This document shows, one piece after another, positions 1 through 9,267 of a DNA stretch of 10,538 bases. Location: contig JADGJH010001344.1 in NCBI GenBank assembly GCA_027596945.1, positions 1 to 10,538 on the forward strand, in the 5' to 3' direction. The position numbers and the translations under genes were made by a program. Below the pieces are notes generated by a model, which did no database searches, had not been told where the DNA came from, and saw only the letters and a list, made by a program, of their open reading frames with translations. Source of the stretch: Physocladia obscura. Taxonomy: Eukaryota; Chytridiomycota; Chytridiomycetes; Chytridiales; Chytriomycetaceae. The stretch's first letter is position 1. Every line of letters starts with the position of its first letter.

Positions 1-485
1 TAACAGAATGGCTTACACCACAGGCTTCAGAAAAACACGATTTGCAGACTAATAATTTTAGAAACCATGATTACTGTCAATATCAGCCACCAAACAAGTG
101 GCAAGGTGGCAAGATGTACTTTTGAGAAAGCAAATACATCAACATTCCATTTATGAAAAGATTGTCAATTCTCAAATATATACAGAATATTTCACCTGCA
201 CAAAATAGAACACACTAGATTTGGTATCAAAGTAGACATCTGTTACTGTAGGATTTAACTTTTTTTTTCTTTTTTTTTGTTTTCAAAAGTCAATCACCAT
301 TTTGATTCAACCACTGAGACCTTCCCATCCCATCACATTTTTTGCTATTTCAACATGAAAAGTAAATTTGTACAGTATATTTTTCAATTATACCATATAA
401 TTTGTATGATGAAAAAGTATTATGCAGTTTAATTCCTAACCCTAATGAACTGAAGTGGGGAATATATTTCCCTACCTTTACTTAC
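1..485. other. AT-rich stretch 3' of the minus-strand spliced gene; no exon resolved
   Basis: The minus-strand gene to the right leaves its last resolved exon through a strong GTAAGT donor at 485-480, so at least one more exon should lie here or beyond the window edge. One candidate on the minus strand follows a TGTGCAG acceptor near 200 and reads about 40 codons to a stop near 80, but its phase does not match the upstream exon without a one-base change. A second short open stretch near 310-340 is equally unproven. The rest is low-complexity A/T, including a T-rich run at about 261-280. Confidence 0.4.
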
Positions 486-1523
486 TGTCTTTGTCCTGAC
501 TAGAACAACGGCCCAATGTTTTTCAAAACATTCAAACTGCCAGTTAATGCATGCTGAGCAAAGTGCTATTATGGATGCCACATGAAATTCAAGCAAAAAG
601 CAAGAAGTAAACTCAACAATAGCTCTAGTATTTAATGACTTAGACAATGTCTTTGAAAGTGCCATCTTCATTAAATATTGCACAATTGTGTTATTAAATT
701 TGGCACCTAACCTTCAACATTGCCTCACACACAACATGGCAATCACTAGATCTACCATTTGAGAGCTATTATGATGCAAAAAATCTTTGTCTTTGTTGGC
801 AGGTACTGTCAGGTTTGCTGTCATAACTTTTAAGATATGTTGATCCACTTGGGCTGCAGTTTCAGTTTTGATATCAAATGTCTCAACGCATCTGGAAACA
901 CAATTTTGAGACAAGGTTTTGTTTGAGTTTTGAGAGTGGAGTAAATTGAAATATCTTAAAAAAAATAATTTTCATGATCAACAAAAAAACCTAAAACCAT
1001 TAATAATATCAATCATTCACATTAACTCCTACTCACCCTTTACTAATATCAAATATTGGAATTTAGACATTTCTGAGCTGTCCACAAGGGGCAAAATTGT
1101 ATGGTTAAGTTGATAAGAATTTAGCAGATCAAACAGGTTTGAATTGGCAGGCTCCATAAATGCAATAGGATTTGTGAACTTTCAGGTCCATTATCATTGC
1201 GGAAGTATTGTAAAATTGCTGTGGTATCTAGAAAAAAACAATATCAAGTAGCCACAATAACTATCAAATTTTTATTTTTTTAATTTTTTTTTATTAATTG
1301 TATATATATATTTGCCATTGTTGCGATGAGTAATATCATGGAATTAACTTTCTTTAAAATTTCTTCAAAATTTTTCAACTTGCTTGTGTTTTTTGTTCAT
1401 TAATACATTACCTGTGAAGCTTACCTCTTTGAGTACTTAACTTAAGGAATACACAATAGCTCAGCATTACATTTTCAAAGATCAGCCACATCTGAGTACA
1501 AAGAATCCACTCAATGCAATCTA
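486..1523 (-). CDS. Spliced gene of unknown function, four resolved exons, partial at both ends
   Basis: I do not recognise this protein. Four exons are visible on the minus strand: 1425-1523, 1037-1227, 729-891 and 486-665. Donors are GTAAGC, GTGAGT, GTGAGG and GTAAGT; acceptors are CAG, CTAG, CCAG and AAG. Introns are 197, 145 and 63 nt. Exon lengths and phases agree for 1425-1523 (32 whole codons), 729-891 (54) and 486-665 (60). Exon 1037-1227 is two bases short of the expected phase. Its reading frame changes at a TTT run (1180-1182) and again near an AAA run (1051-1053), and one extra base at each would give a continuous frame. The product, roughly 210 residues here, is leucine-rich and looks mostly helical (for example SLNTRAIVEFTSC and LDLL-type segments), with no catalytic motif that I can see. 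The true start lies 5' of 1523 and the end 3' of 486. It could be a helical-repeat protein, but that is a guess. Confidence 0.55.
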
Positions 1524-1997
1524 CTGAAGCCAATCACTGCCTATTTAAGTCCAAACAACAAACATCTTACATATTCAAGAATAATCTAAGATTTCATTGT
1601 AATTATAAATTCTGTAAATTTAATCTCTCTGGATCAACTTTGCTACCCAATGTCATTTATTCAAGATTTTTATTTTTTTAATTGTCATGATTTTGCATAG
1701 AAAATTTCTGAGTTTATATTCAACCTTTGCAGGGTGTGCTACTGTGAACAAATGTGTGGATGTGGAGACATTCTAATGGACATGCTTGTTAGAAATGTAA
1801 TTTGAATAGGATGACTGATGATACAACGGATTTTTTTTCATATTAAACTTCAATCACAATTGCCCTGTGAAAATTAAATATTAAAGCGAAATCAAGAATT
1901 TGGTTCTGTTGCTGCTTCACTCTCCTTATGTTGAATTTATTTAAAGTTATTTTGTTTGAAAGAGGTGAAAATTCTAATTTGTCGTCTCGGCAAAAAT
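1524..1997. other. Intergenic AT-rich region between divergent genes
   Basis: This stretch separates the minus-strand gene on the left from the plus-strand glycosyltransferase gene on the right, so it should hold their promoters and possibly the missing 5' exons of the left gene. A GTAAGA donor-like site on the minus strand near 1580 could feed the exon starting at 1523, but the matching upstream frame has a stop. I see no RNA gene or repeat, only A/T runs such as that near 1670-1682. CpG is almost absent until about 1980 and then becomes common at the coding start. Confidence 0.45.
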
Positions 1998-4851
1998 ATG
2001 ACAACGAAGATGTGGTGCAGATTCATACTGTATTTAGCTTTTAGGATCTGTCCTGTGTATGTGACATCGAATCCCGTCGAAATTAAATTAGAATCAGAAT
2101 CAATTAATCAGTTCAAAAAACCATGGCATCATATTTGCATTATTGGAAATGCTCAACGCGTTTCCGACGCGTTCAGAACGCACGAAATGTGGTCCAATCA
2201 ATTTCCATCATTCTGGTTCATATGGGGCGAACAATCTGAACCCAATTCACCTGAGTTCCATAAAATTTCAACAATAACATTTATTTGGCCTACAGCAGAA
2301 ACCGAAAGCTCAATAACATGGGCTCAAGGAATTGAAAAAGTGTTACATCTCGCAGAATCTAAATACGACTGCGAATATTATTTTACTCATGACGACGATC
2401 TTCAGTTCTCTTTGAGATTAGGAGCTGATAATAATTCAATTGCATCGATTCTTTCACAGACGATGTTAAAGTATCAACCTGCTGTTGCTGGGTTTCCTTG
2501 GAAATTTGGTGATGGCCATTATTCAGGGATGAAAACACAATCTCAATTCCATTCTGAGCATGATGTCGCACCTTTAACAGGCATATTAAATATCTAACTA
2601 TGTAAACAAAACTAAATTAAAATCAAATTTTGAAGGATTTGATTCTGGAATGGTCTTGTACCACAAATCGATTGTATCATTTTTTATCCCCTATTCTCCA
2701 CGAGGGGAAGGTGGATTCCACGGAGACTGGTCTCTATGTGCACATTTCTTGACCCTCTTTGCGCCGTCGACATTCAAAGGATCAACGATTAGACTTAACT
2801 CGATTGAATATGAGAATCTGGTAACAATCAGCAAAACAGCCCCAAAGCAAAGATCAAAAAAAGAAGTCAATTCTGCTGGACTGATGGTTCAAGCAGAGTC
2901 GCGGCATCCATATGAATACAAACTGAACAAACCATATGAGAAATTTTTGGCAAAAGGACTCCTTGACTCCAATCAGCGATTTGGAAGATATATTGAACAA
3001 GTTGATGTTGACTGGGAAGTTGAAATTCGAGAAAATACCCCACAAACAGCTGATGAAATTCGTACTGGTCGCTATAAACATGCGAGTTTTGATCGCTGGA
3101 AAGTTTTGGAGAATATTTCTTCTTTTTATGATATAACACACCCAATACTGTCGAAAAATAAGTGGATTAAAAGCAGCTTTACAGATAAAGAGTTGCTCGA
3201 TTATCGCAAAATGAGGCACCAAAACGGACTTGATTTTACTTTAACCTTGCATTTGTTCACTGCAGCCCAAAATTTGACGGCATTTGAAAATTTATGGAAA
3301 TCGTTGAATACGGCGACTAAAATATCTCGAAAGATTTTGATTGAAATTCATGTCACAAATCGAGAAACATCTGATCTTTCAAGTAAAAATCTGCGACGGA
3401 TCCAAACTCTAAATTCAATCCATGGAACTGTTAGTGTAACTTTAAACACGAAAAATGTCGATCCAATTGAAAATTTATTGGAATCCTGGTTTCCATCGGC
3501 GTCAACTGAATACGGCATGTTTATTTTTGACGACTCATGCTTGGTTTCGCCACATATTTTCGAATACACTGAGCAAATTCTTTTTCGCTACAATGAAGAC
3601 TCTGAAACTATCATGGGAATATCTCTTCACACAATGACGAAAAATTTTGCAAATTACTCTCAACCTTTGTGGAATCCGTTATCCGAGGAGAAAACAATCG
3701 CATATTTATTGCAGTTTCCGCCAATAAATGGCATGATTGTTCGACCTCAGGAATGGACAAACTTTGTTTTATGGTTTCACCGTCTTCCTCGCGGTTTTAA
3801 GCCGATTGTTCCTGATTCTGCTATAAACGACTGGCCGAACAATCCTGCTGAACCTTTTTTAAATCGGTTTTTAGTCGAATTCAGAAAGTGCTTCATTTAT
3901 CCAGGTTTCCCCGAAAATATGTCTCTCGTGGCCAAAGATTACAATCATCTGATGAAACTGTCAGATATCTTCGAAAATCCCAAAAGGGCAAAATTGTGGG
4001 TAAATTTAATCCAAAACAAAGGACAAAATGCGAGATTGCGCATAGTTTCACTGGAGACTCAAGAAATCGTTTTTCAAGATCAAGAAATAATCAAAGGGCT
4101 GTCGCCTCTTGTACTTGAAAAAAAATCCAAATTTTTGCCACCATTGCAGAATTTGTCAATTTTTAATTATCAATTCAAACAAATTTTAAACAAGAATAGT
4201 TTAATTCTCGGAAGACAATTGAAAAAATTTGATAAATGCACATTGGTGTTGTTTATTCAAGACCGCACACGAACAGCTATGAAACGTGTTAAGTATTATC
4301 AAAGGCACAGTCTGTTGGATTCGATTGTAGTAATTTGGAACAGCCGTGAAAACGCGACCACTCTTTTGCAAACTTTAGATTCGGAAGGGAACTCAACCAA
4401 CATTATTCCCGTACATGTATTGTTACAACATAGAAAAAGTCCAAACAACAGATTCTATCCATTCAAAGAAATTCAAATGTCCTGCGTTGTGAATTTTGAT
4501 GAAGATTCGGATGTTTGCTTTGAAGATTTGACTCGGGCAATTCGTAGATTTCAAAAAAGTGACTATGGTACAATCGTTCGAATCCTTCCGTCGGGCCAAA
4601 ACACCATCTATCCGGAATTCAAAATTGGTGCTGGAGTTTTTCATGCAAAATATTTGCATGAATATAAAAAAGTTTCGCCAAGCACGCAAGCTATTGTTAA
4701 TAAAGTCGGCGGATGTGCGGATATTGTGTTTGGGAAAACGGTTGGAAAAAAATTCGTGGATCAAGAGGCGTCCCAGCAATTATTTCAGACAGATGACGCG
4801 TATCTTTTTGAGATGAAAAGAAATTGCAGAGATTTGATTGAACAAGTTTGA
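1998..4851 (+). CDS. Multi-domain glycosyltransferase with three catalytic-like units, exostosin/GT64-like C-terminus
   Basis: Joining 1998-2580 to 2636-4851 gives 932 codons before a TGA. I start at ATG 1998 (context AAAAAT-ATG), which is followed by a hydrophobic stretch (residues about 5-22) suiting a signal anchor of a Golgi/ER type II protein. Unit 1 (about 30-265) has a metal-binding-type motif, HDDDLQF, with DDD at 132-134, then FDSGMVLYHK and an RGEGG...DW stretch (about 217-226). Unit 2 (about 390-640) has FIFDDSCLVSP with DD at 493-494 and a following FEY, reminiscent of the EDD..VSP..FEY pattern of GnT-I/GT2-like transferases. Unit 3 (729 onward) resembles exostosin GT64: VVIWNS, NNRFYPF (798-804), FDED (D816, D818) and GGCADIVFGK (D890). 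GT64 enzymes add HexNAc to glycan chains from UDP-sugars; donor and acceptor here are unknown. The TGA probably reflects a one-base break in the TTT at 4847-4849, because the next frame continues with RSFC, as in GT64. Confidence 0.82.
2581..2635 (+). other. 55-nt intron in the glycosyltransferase gene, apparently GC-AG type
   Basis: The upstream exon would otherwise stop at a TAA at 2592-2594. Removing GCATAT...TTGAAG joins ACA-G to GA-TTT-GAT, giving the continuous sequence PLTG-FDSGMVLYHK in the frame used for the next 2.2 kb. The available GT dinucleotides nearby either lie after the stop or give the wrong phase; for example GTCGCA at 2565 is phase 0, whereas the acceptor needs phase 1. 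The donor is therefore most simply CAG|GC. A GT-to-GC substitution or sequence error is the alternative. Confidence 0.6.
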
Positions 4852-6309
4852 CGAAAGAAGTTTTTGTGGCATCAAAATATTTTTCAGATCCATTTTTGTA
4901 AAATTGCAACAAAAAACAGAAACCGACTGGTCAACGCCAACAATATTTGAAATTGTGCAAGTGGGAATAGCGCGGCTGTTTACGCAGTTATTGTTTGCTG
5001 TGATAATTCCACTGGCTGTTGTTTGTATTATGTTTATTATAATTGCGTTGACATTTGGTTTCCAACCAAATTCAGCCTGCTGGAAATGCTTGCTACTGCT
5101 GCGACGTCTGCTTCTGATCTTTCGTCATTATCGGCTTCTGCATCTCTTCCAGTTTCCGTATCAAGTGAAACGCTTCAATCGCAATCTCGCTACCCCAACT
5201 CAAATGCAAAAATTGCTGCGCCGCTAAAGTACGTTTATAAATCTGCGCTTTATATTCCATAATATTTATACAAACTGTCGTATCTTTTTTGCTTTGTATA
5301 CAAATCGGTTGACAAGTTTTGTAAAATACAACAAGCCGCGTGTAACGCTGTAAGAGGGGCTGTGATTTTGAAAACATCCCTGATATTCGATACAGTTCTG
5401 CGACTTACTGGCTGGACTGCTGCTGGAGCTGCACGGCTTGACGCGCTGCTTTCAGTGTTATCGAAAAATTTTCCCAGAAAGTTGTCATAGTGGCTGTTGC
5501 TTCTGCTGCCGTTGCTACAAATGCCGCTGTTCGCGTTAGTCTCGTATATCATGAAGCGTTATCTTATCGCGAATTGCGCGCCATCGAATCAAACTCTCAT
5601 TCGCTTGTCTCCGCCTCTAATTCTGACCCAAACAGTGTTTCCAACGTCGTTTGCGAATTCTCAAATTTTAGCTTCTATATCAGCAGCCGTAAATGCCTCC
5701 CGCCGTCAATAGCCAATTCTTATTTGATGGCATCGGCTTTTCATTCGCGTCAGCATATTTTATTCCAAAAGTTCATCAGTTGCAGCTATTGTTGCTGCTC
5801 CAGTTTCAACCGAGGAAAAGCTTCTGGCTTTGGCAAATTCGAATGATGAAGACGAAGTGGCAGCCGCAAATTCTGAAAGTCAAGAAGCGGAAATAAGCTT
5901 TTTCAAATGTCGGAAATACTTCAGAGATTTTAATAAAAACAAACAGTGATCGTTTAGAAGAACATTTCGAAAATGACGAAGAAAGCAAAGAAATACCATT
6001 TGAACAGAAATTGTTAAATGGAAACATTGAAGTTGAGGAAATTCAGTCCAATGATTTTGTGGAAAATCAGTCTGACAATTTTAATGTGGCCTTGGACAAG
6101 GAATCATAGTAAATATGCAAACTCTAAGTATGAGGAATCAGAAACAGATAAAAAATCGACTAAATAATAAACTGCATGAAAAAATTCAGTACATCCAAAT
6201 CAGTGAAGTAGAGGCAGACGACGACGAAGAAATTGCCTCTAAATCACGATCAGCTTCAAGAAAATTTGCACTTGACGTTTCTATCGATAACGAAATTTTA
6301 CAGACGTTG
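4852..6309 (+). CDS. Probable 3' continuation of the glycosyltransferase gene, interrupted by several one-base frame changes
   Basis: Coding signal runs on past the TGA but jumps frame repeatedly. In order I see: a stretch with RSFCGIKIFF (completing a GT64-like end); a strong hydrophobic segment at about 4976-5062, long enough to span a membrane; a Ser/Ala-rich linker; an intron-like gap near 5229/5233-5316 (donor GTACGT or GTTTAT, acceptor ACAAG); a second Ala/Val-rich hydrophobic stretch (about 5480-5560); and an acidic, Asn/Glu/Ser-rich tail (about 5800-6290, including EADDDEEIASKS). Each jump sits at or beside a single-base run: 4847-4849, 5059-5061, 5478-5480, 5666-5669, 5699-5701, 5767-5770, 5899-5903, 6100-6101 and 6150-6155. 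Either the consensus is inaccurate here or this is a decaying 3' end. It could also be a separate membrane-protein gene starting at the ATG at 4838. I recognise no family for the tail. Confidence 0.5.
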
Positions 6310-6366
6310 GTGAGAGCAAGTCTGTTGTTTATTTGCCCTCAATAACTGCTTCTGCAATTTTCGCAG

Positions 6367-6666
6367 CTGATATCCCAGCCAGCACTCAATTTCTACAATA
6401 ACTACAGCTTCAATCAACAAGAAAATATTTTTTCAACTGAAACAGAAACTGTGCTCCAAATTGCAGAATATAACAATGCTGCCAGGTATGGCAGTAATGT
6501 TATTGATGTTTATATTATGCCTAGCAAGAAACACAGTGACAGGAGTCCCAGAGATTCTGACTTTTTTAGTGCTCAAAGGTTGTTTGCCAAGTATAATACA
6601 TTTGCACTCTGTAGCTGGTTTGATACAAAAAAAGCACTTGTGGCACATGATGCAGGCTTTATTTAG
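6367..6666 (+). CDS. Possible terminal exon of the plus-strand gene
   Basis: The acidic tail runs to 6309, where GTGAGA begins a good 57-nt intron (6310-6366) with an AATAAC branch-like site and a TTTCGCAG acceptor. Splicing keeps phase 0 and the frame stays open from 6367 to a TAG at 6664-6666, reading 99 residues that begin LISQPALNFYNNYS. CpG falls to almost nothing from this point, and an equally long minus-strand frame (6433-6777) overlaps, so part of this may be unrelated repeat-derived DNA that happens to be open. No domain is recognised. Confidence 0.33.
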   Translation: MISQPALNFYNNYSFNQQENIFSTETETVLQIAEYNNAARYGSNVIDVYIMPSKKHSDRSPRDSDFFSAQRLFAKYNTFALCSWFDTKKALVAHDAGFI

Positions 6667-6907
6667 ATCAAACACACCATTGTCATTTTCTGAATCATCT
6701 GATGGCAGCTCCACATCTTCAGCACTGTCTTGTCTGCAAATTAAATCAGTTTTGGAGAGACCATCATAGACTATCATAATCCATTACATACATTTCTTCG
6801 AAATTCTTTTTTTTTTTTCTTTCTCAAAACTTTTGAAATTAGCTGTAAGCCTGGAAATCTGTCTCTTAAAGCCAAGATGTGAAATGATTTCACAATTATT
6901 TTTGATT

Positions 6908-7484
6908 TCATATTATAAACCTCATAAATAGAACTTCCAATAATTCAAAGGAAAATTCCTGGAATTCCTGGTTGAGCCCATTTTCCATTTCTTTGATCCT
7001 CATGTTGGTGTACGTCACTTGACAACCAAATGGGAGTTCTCTTGAAATGTTTTGCAATTTCCCTTCCCGCAAAAGGTCTGGTGAGAACTTTCCTTGGTTT
7101 GGGAAACCTGCTTGTTTGTAAAGTAACTTATTTCTGACTCTAACCCTATTGTGCATATTTTATTATTAAATTTAGGTTATCTTGAATGAATTAACATTGT
7201 GATTACACAACTTTTCAATGTTTGGACTAGTCTCTCAGCCATTTTATTTATTTCTTTTGTATATGGTGGACTTTGTTCATATTGTGGAGTCACTGTTTTT
7301 GCTTCTGAAAATTTAAATGCAGGACTTGGTTTATAATTTCTGTTCCTTCATCACTTCTAAAAGTGCCAACAAGAACTTTAAACCTTTCTTCCCATTGCAT
7401 TATAATTTCTATAATTTTTCGTACTGTGTCACTTTTGTTAAACAGCACCTTTTCTAGTCCAGTCATTTAGATTGATTATCATAT
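6908..7484 (-). mobile_element. Decayed Ty1/copia-type retrotransposon fragment (integrase core and following segment)
   Basis: Reading the minus strand through several frame changes and stops gives, in the order expected for a copia integrase: an INLNDWTRKG piece (the FIDDYSRK position, about 7470-7450); a helix-like stretch leading to FRSDEGTEI (the RSDNGTEF position, about 7340-7360); SPPYTKEINKMAERLVQTLK (the PYTPQQNGVAER position, about 7205-7265); then SPDLLREGK and PFGCQVTY (the 'TPYELW.GKKP..FGC' positions, about 7020-7080). The spacing agrees with the family. No long terminal repeats, reverse transcriptase or RNase H are visible, and the frame is broken at least twice, so this is a non-functional remnant. 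The 7490-7728 stretch just 5' of it on the same strand may be a more decayed GAG-pre-integrase piece, but I cannot support that firmly. Confidence 0.65.
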
Positions 7485-7728
7485 ATTGTTCTCTTTGTGG
7501 TGTTTCACAAATCAAAATTTTATTGCATCTCTTTTTTTAAATACTTTCTCAATTTGCTGGCTATAAATCTGTCTCTGTGGAAAATTTTGCAAGAAAGTTT
7601 GTGGTATCTGTGACAAATGGGGAAATGAAGTATCTAAAATGGGAAATATTCTTTTTTTTTTTTTTAAATTTTTTTTATACCATGAAAACAAAAAATAAAG
7701 GAAAAGTGATAATAACGCAGACAGTTCA

Positions 7729-9267
7729 TTAGTAATCATAAAAAACCACATCCCCATCTTTCAAGTTATTGAAGTTGGTATATTGATATCCATCAGCATC
7801 AACAACTCTACCAGCTTCTCCACCAATAACTTCATGCATTTCTGCCACAAGTTCTTGAACTGTTGTCACTGATGTGCAAAACTTTTGCTCAGAATTGTGA
7901 CGCAGATGAATCAAGACATTTTTCAGCTGTTAAATGTACAAAAAAATTACAAAAAAAATAAAAATAAAATAAAAGTTTGTGATGGAAAAAGCTGCTACCT
8001 TTGCCCCATAAAACAGAAGCATCCCCATAACCTGTCCCCAAAATTGTTTAACAGGAGGCTTTGCTGCGCTTCTATTATCCAAGAAATTTCCAGTGGATTT
8101 GGCACGTGAGGTTAAAAAAGCAGAATCTTCCAAACCTTATTGCAGAAGTTTTTGCTGATACTGATATGGCTTGTGGTAGGTGGTTATTATCAGCCGCAAA
8201 AGCACCAGCCAAACAATCAGTGTGCTCGGACATTATTGAATTCTTTTTAAGTTTATTAAATAGTTCAGAATTGATCATTCACAGTGTGAAATTAATTTAC
8301 GTACTTCAAGTGAATAAAGGATTGAAAACAATCCCATGTAATTGTGGAGGTCTGAAAGCCCAAAAACTGGATTTGCAACACCAATCAACCTCATTTCCCT
8401 TAGCATTGATATGATTGCCTTAATCTTGTAAAAGTCAAATTTGCCTGCATACCCCTGGATTGCATAGACATTAGCTTTTGAATGCATCTTTGCAAGAAGT
8501 GTTTCAGCTGGCTGGGACCATTTCACTATTTTGTGGAAGTCTTTTGCAACTTCTGCGTTGTTCATTCCTTTCCCAGGTTGTTTCAGCTCTGTGTCTACCA
8601 CTGGATTTTTGTCAGGTATTTTTGGGAAGCATGGCGCAATCACTGTCCAGTCAGACATCATTGTTTGAAAAGAGGAGCCCCTTTTATTTTGCACAAGCTC
8701 CACAGGAATAGACACAGATGAGTTTCTATTAATTTTTGATTGTTTTATTTATTTGAATTAAAAAATTAAAAAATAGTTACATACCCTTTTACAATCATTT
8801 TGCCTAAAAAGATTTCAAAAAATGGCCGGAAAAGCCAACTCCAGTACTCATCTTTGGTGAATTTTTTTACTTGCTCTGGTGTTTAAATGGTCAAAATGCG
8901 GAGACTACAAATAGTAATTAATTGGAACCACATTAATAGAAAATATTACACTGAGTCAAAAGCAAATGCCAATTTAGAAGCAAGAATAAATTCAACTGGT
9001 GGCATTGTTGTCTCAAATTCTTTTTTCTCATCATTGAACCATTTTGATGGAGGGAGACATAGCAGGATCGTCATGCATTTTCTGTTGAACAAATTTATTT
9101 AAAAGGATGAAAAGATGTTGAAATTGGGCATCTCACTTGCAACAATGTGATCACAAATAATTCCAGCCGAATTGGAAACTGTCTGTCTGCTTTCAAGGCA
9201 GTTGTGTCTTTTGCAGATGAAATGGAAGATAAAAAAGGGCTGAATGTTGATGGTTTTTTTGAGACAT
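7729..9267 (-). CDS. Seven-exon gene, about 392 aa, orphan with a beta-grasp-like (KHA/doublecortin-like) C-terminal segment
   Basis: Exons on the minus strand: 9137-9267, 8952-9081, 8785-8904, 8305-8725, 8136-8242, 7999-8071, 7729-7926. Introns are 55, 47, 59, 62, 64 and 72 nt, with donors GTGAGA, GTGTAA, GTATGT, GTACGT, GTTTGG and GTAGCA. All junction phases match. Exons 1-3 each differ by one base from a whole frame, at T7 9254-9260, GGG 9052-9054 and TTT 8882-8884 (plus-strand view). The predicted start is ATG at 9267-9265, followed by a Ser-rich leader. The middle has a Trp/Phe-rich segment (KDEYWSWLFRPFFEIFLG) and the largest exon contains TMMSDWTVIAPCFPKIP. The C-terminal 65 residues end GRVVDADGYQYTNFNNLKDG, a layout like the end of KHA or doublecortin domains ('DG..V....L.DGD'), which are ubiquitin-like folds. 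That resemblance is by eye and moderate at best. I cannot name the protein. The tail sits next to the copia remnant. Confidence 0.68.

Noticed and set aside
1150..1227. Integrase-like phrase (RNDNGPE followed by FTN) on the minus strand
   Set aside because: It resembles the 'SDNGPEF' motif of integrases, but the flanking residues (PIAFMEPANSN and onward) do not, and it sits inside an exon with ordinary splice sites.
1732..1805. Possible plus-strand Cys-rich exon after a TTTGCAG site
   Set aside because: It is open for only about 24 codons before a stop, with no partner exon or donor; too weak to call.
2854..4779. Minus-strand frames opposite the glycosyltransferase
   Set aside because: They are shadows of a strongly supported plus-strand coding region.
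7642..7700. Poly-T and A-rich tract as a possible retroposon poly(A) tail
   Set aside because: Similar A/T runs are scattered through all the AT-rich parts (for example near 270, 1290 and 6810), and no target-site duplication is visible.
8478..8721. Two plus-strand frames of about 77-79 codons opposite the orphan gene's largest exon
   Set aside because: They lie antisense to an exon with matching splice phases at both ends, and neither shows a domain.
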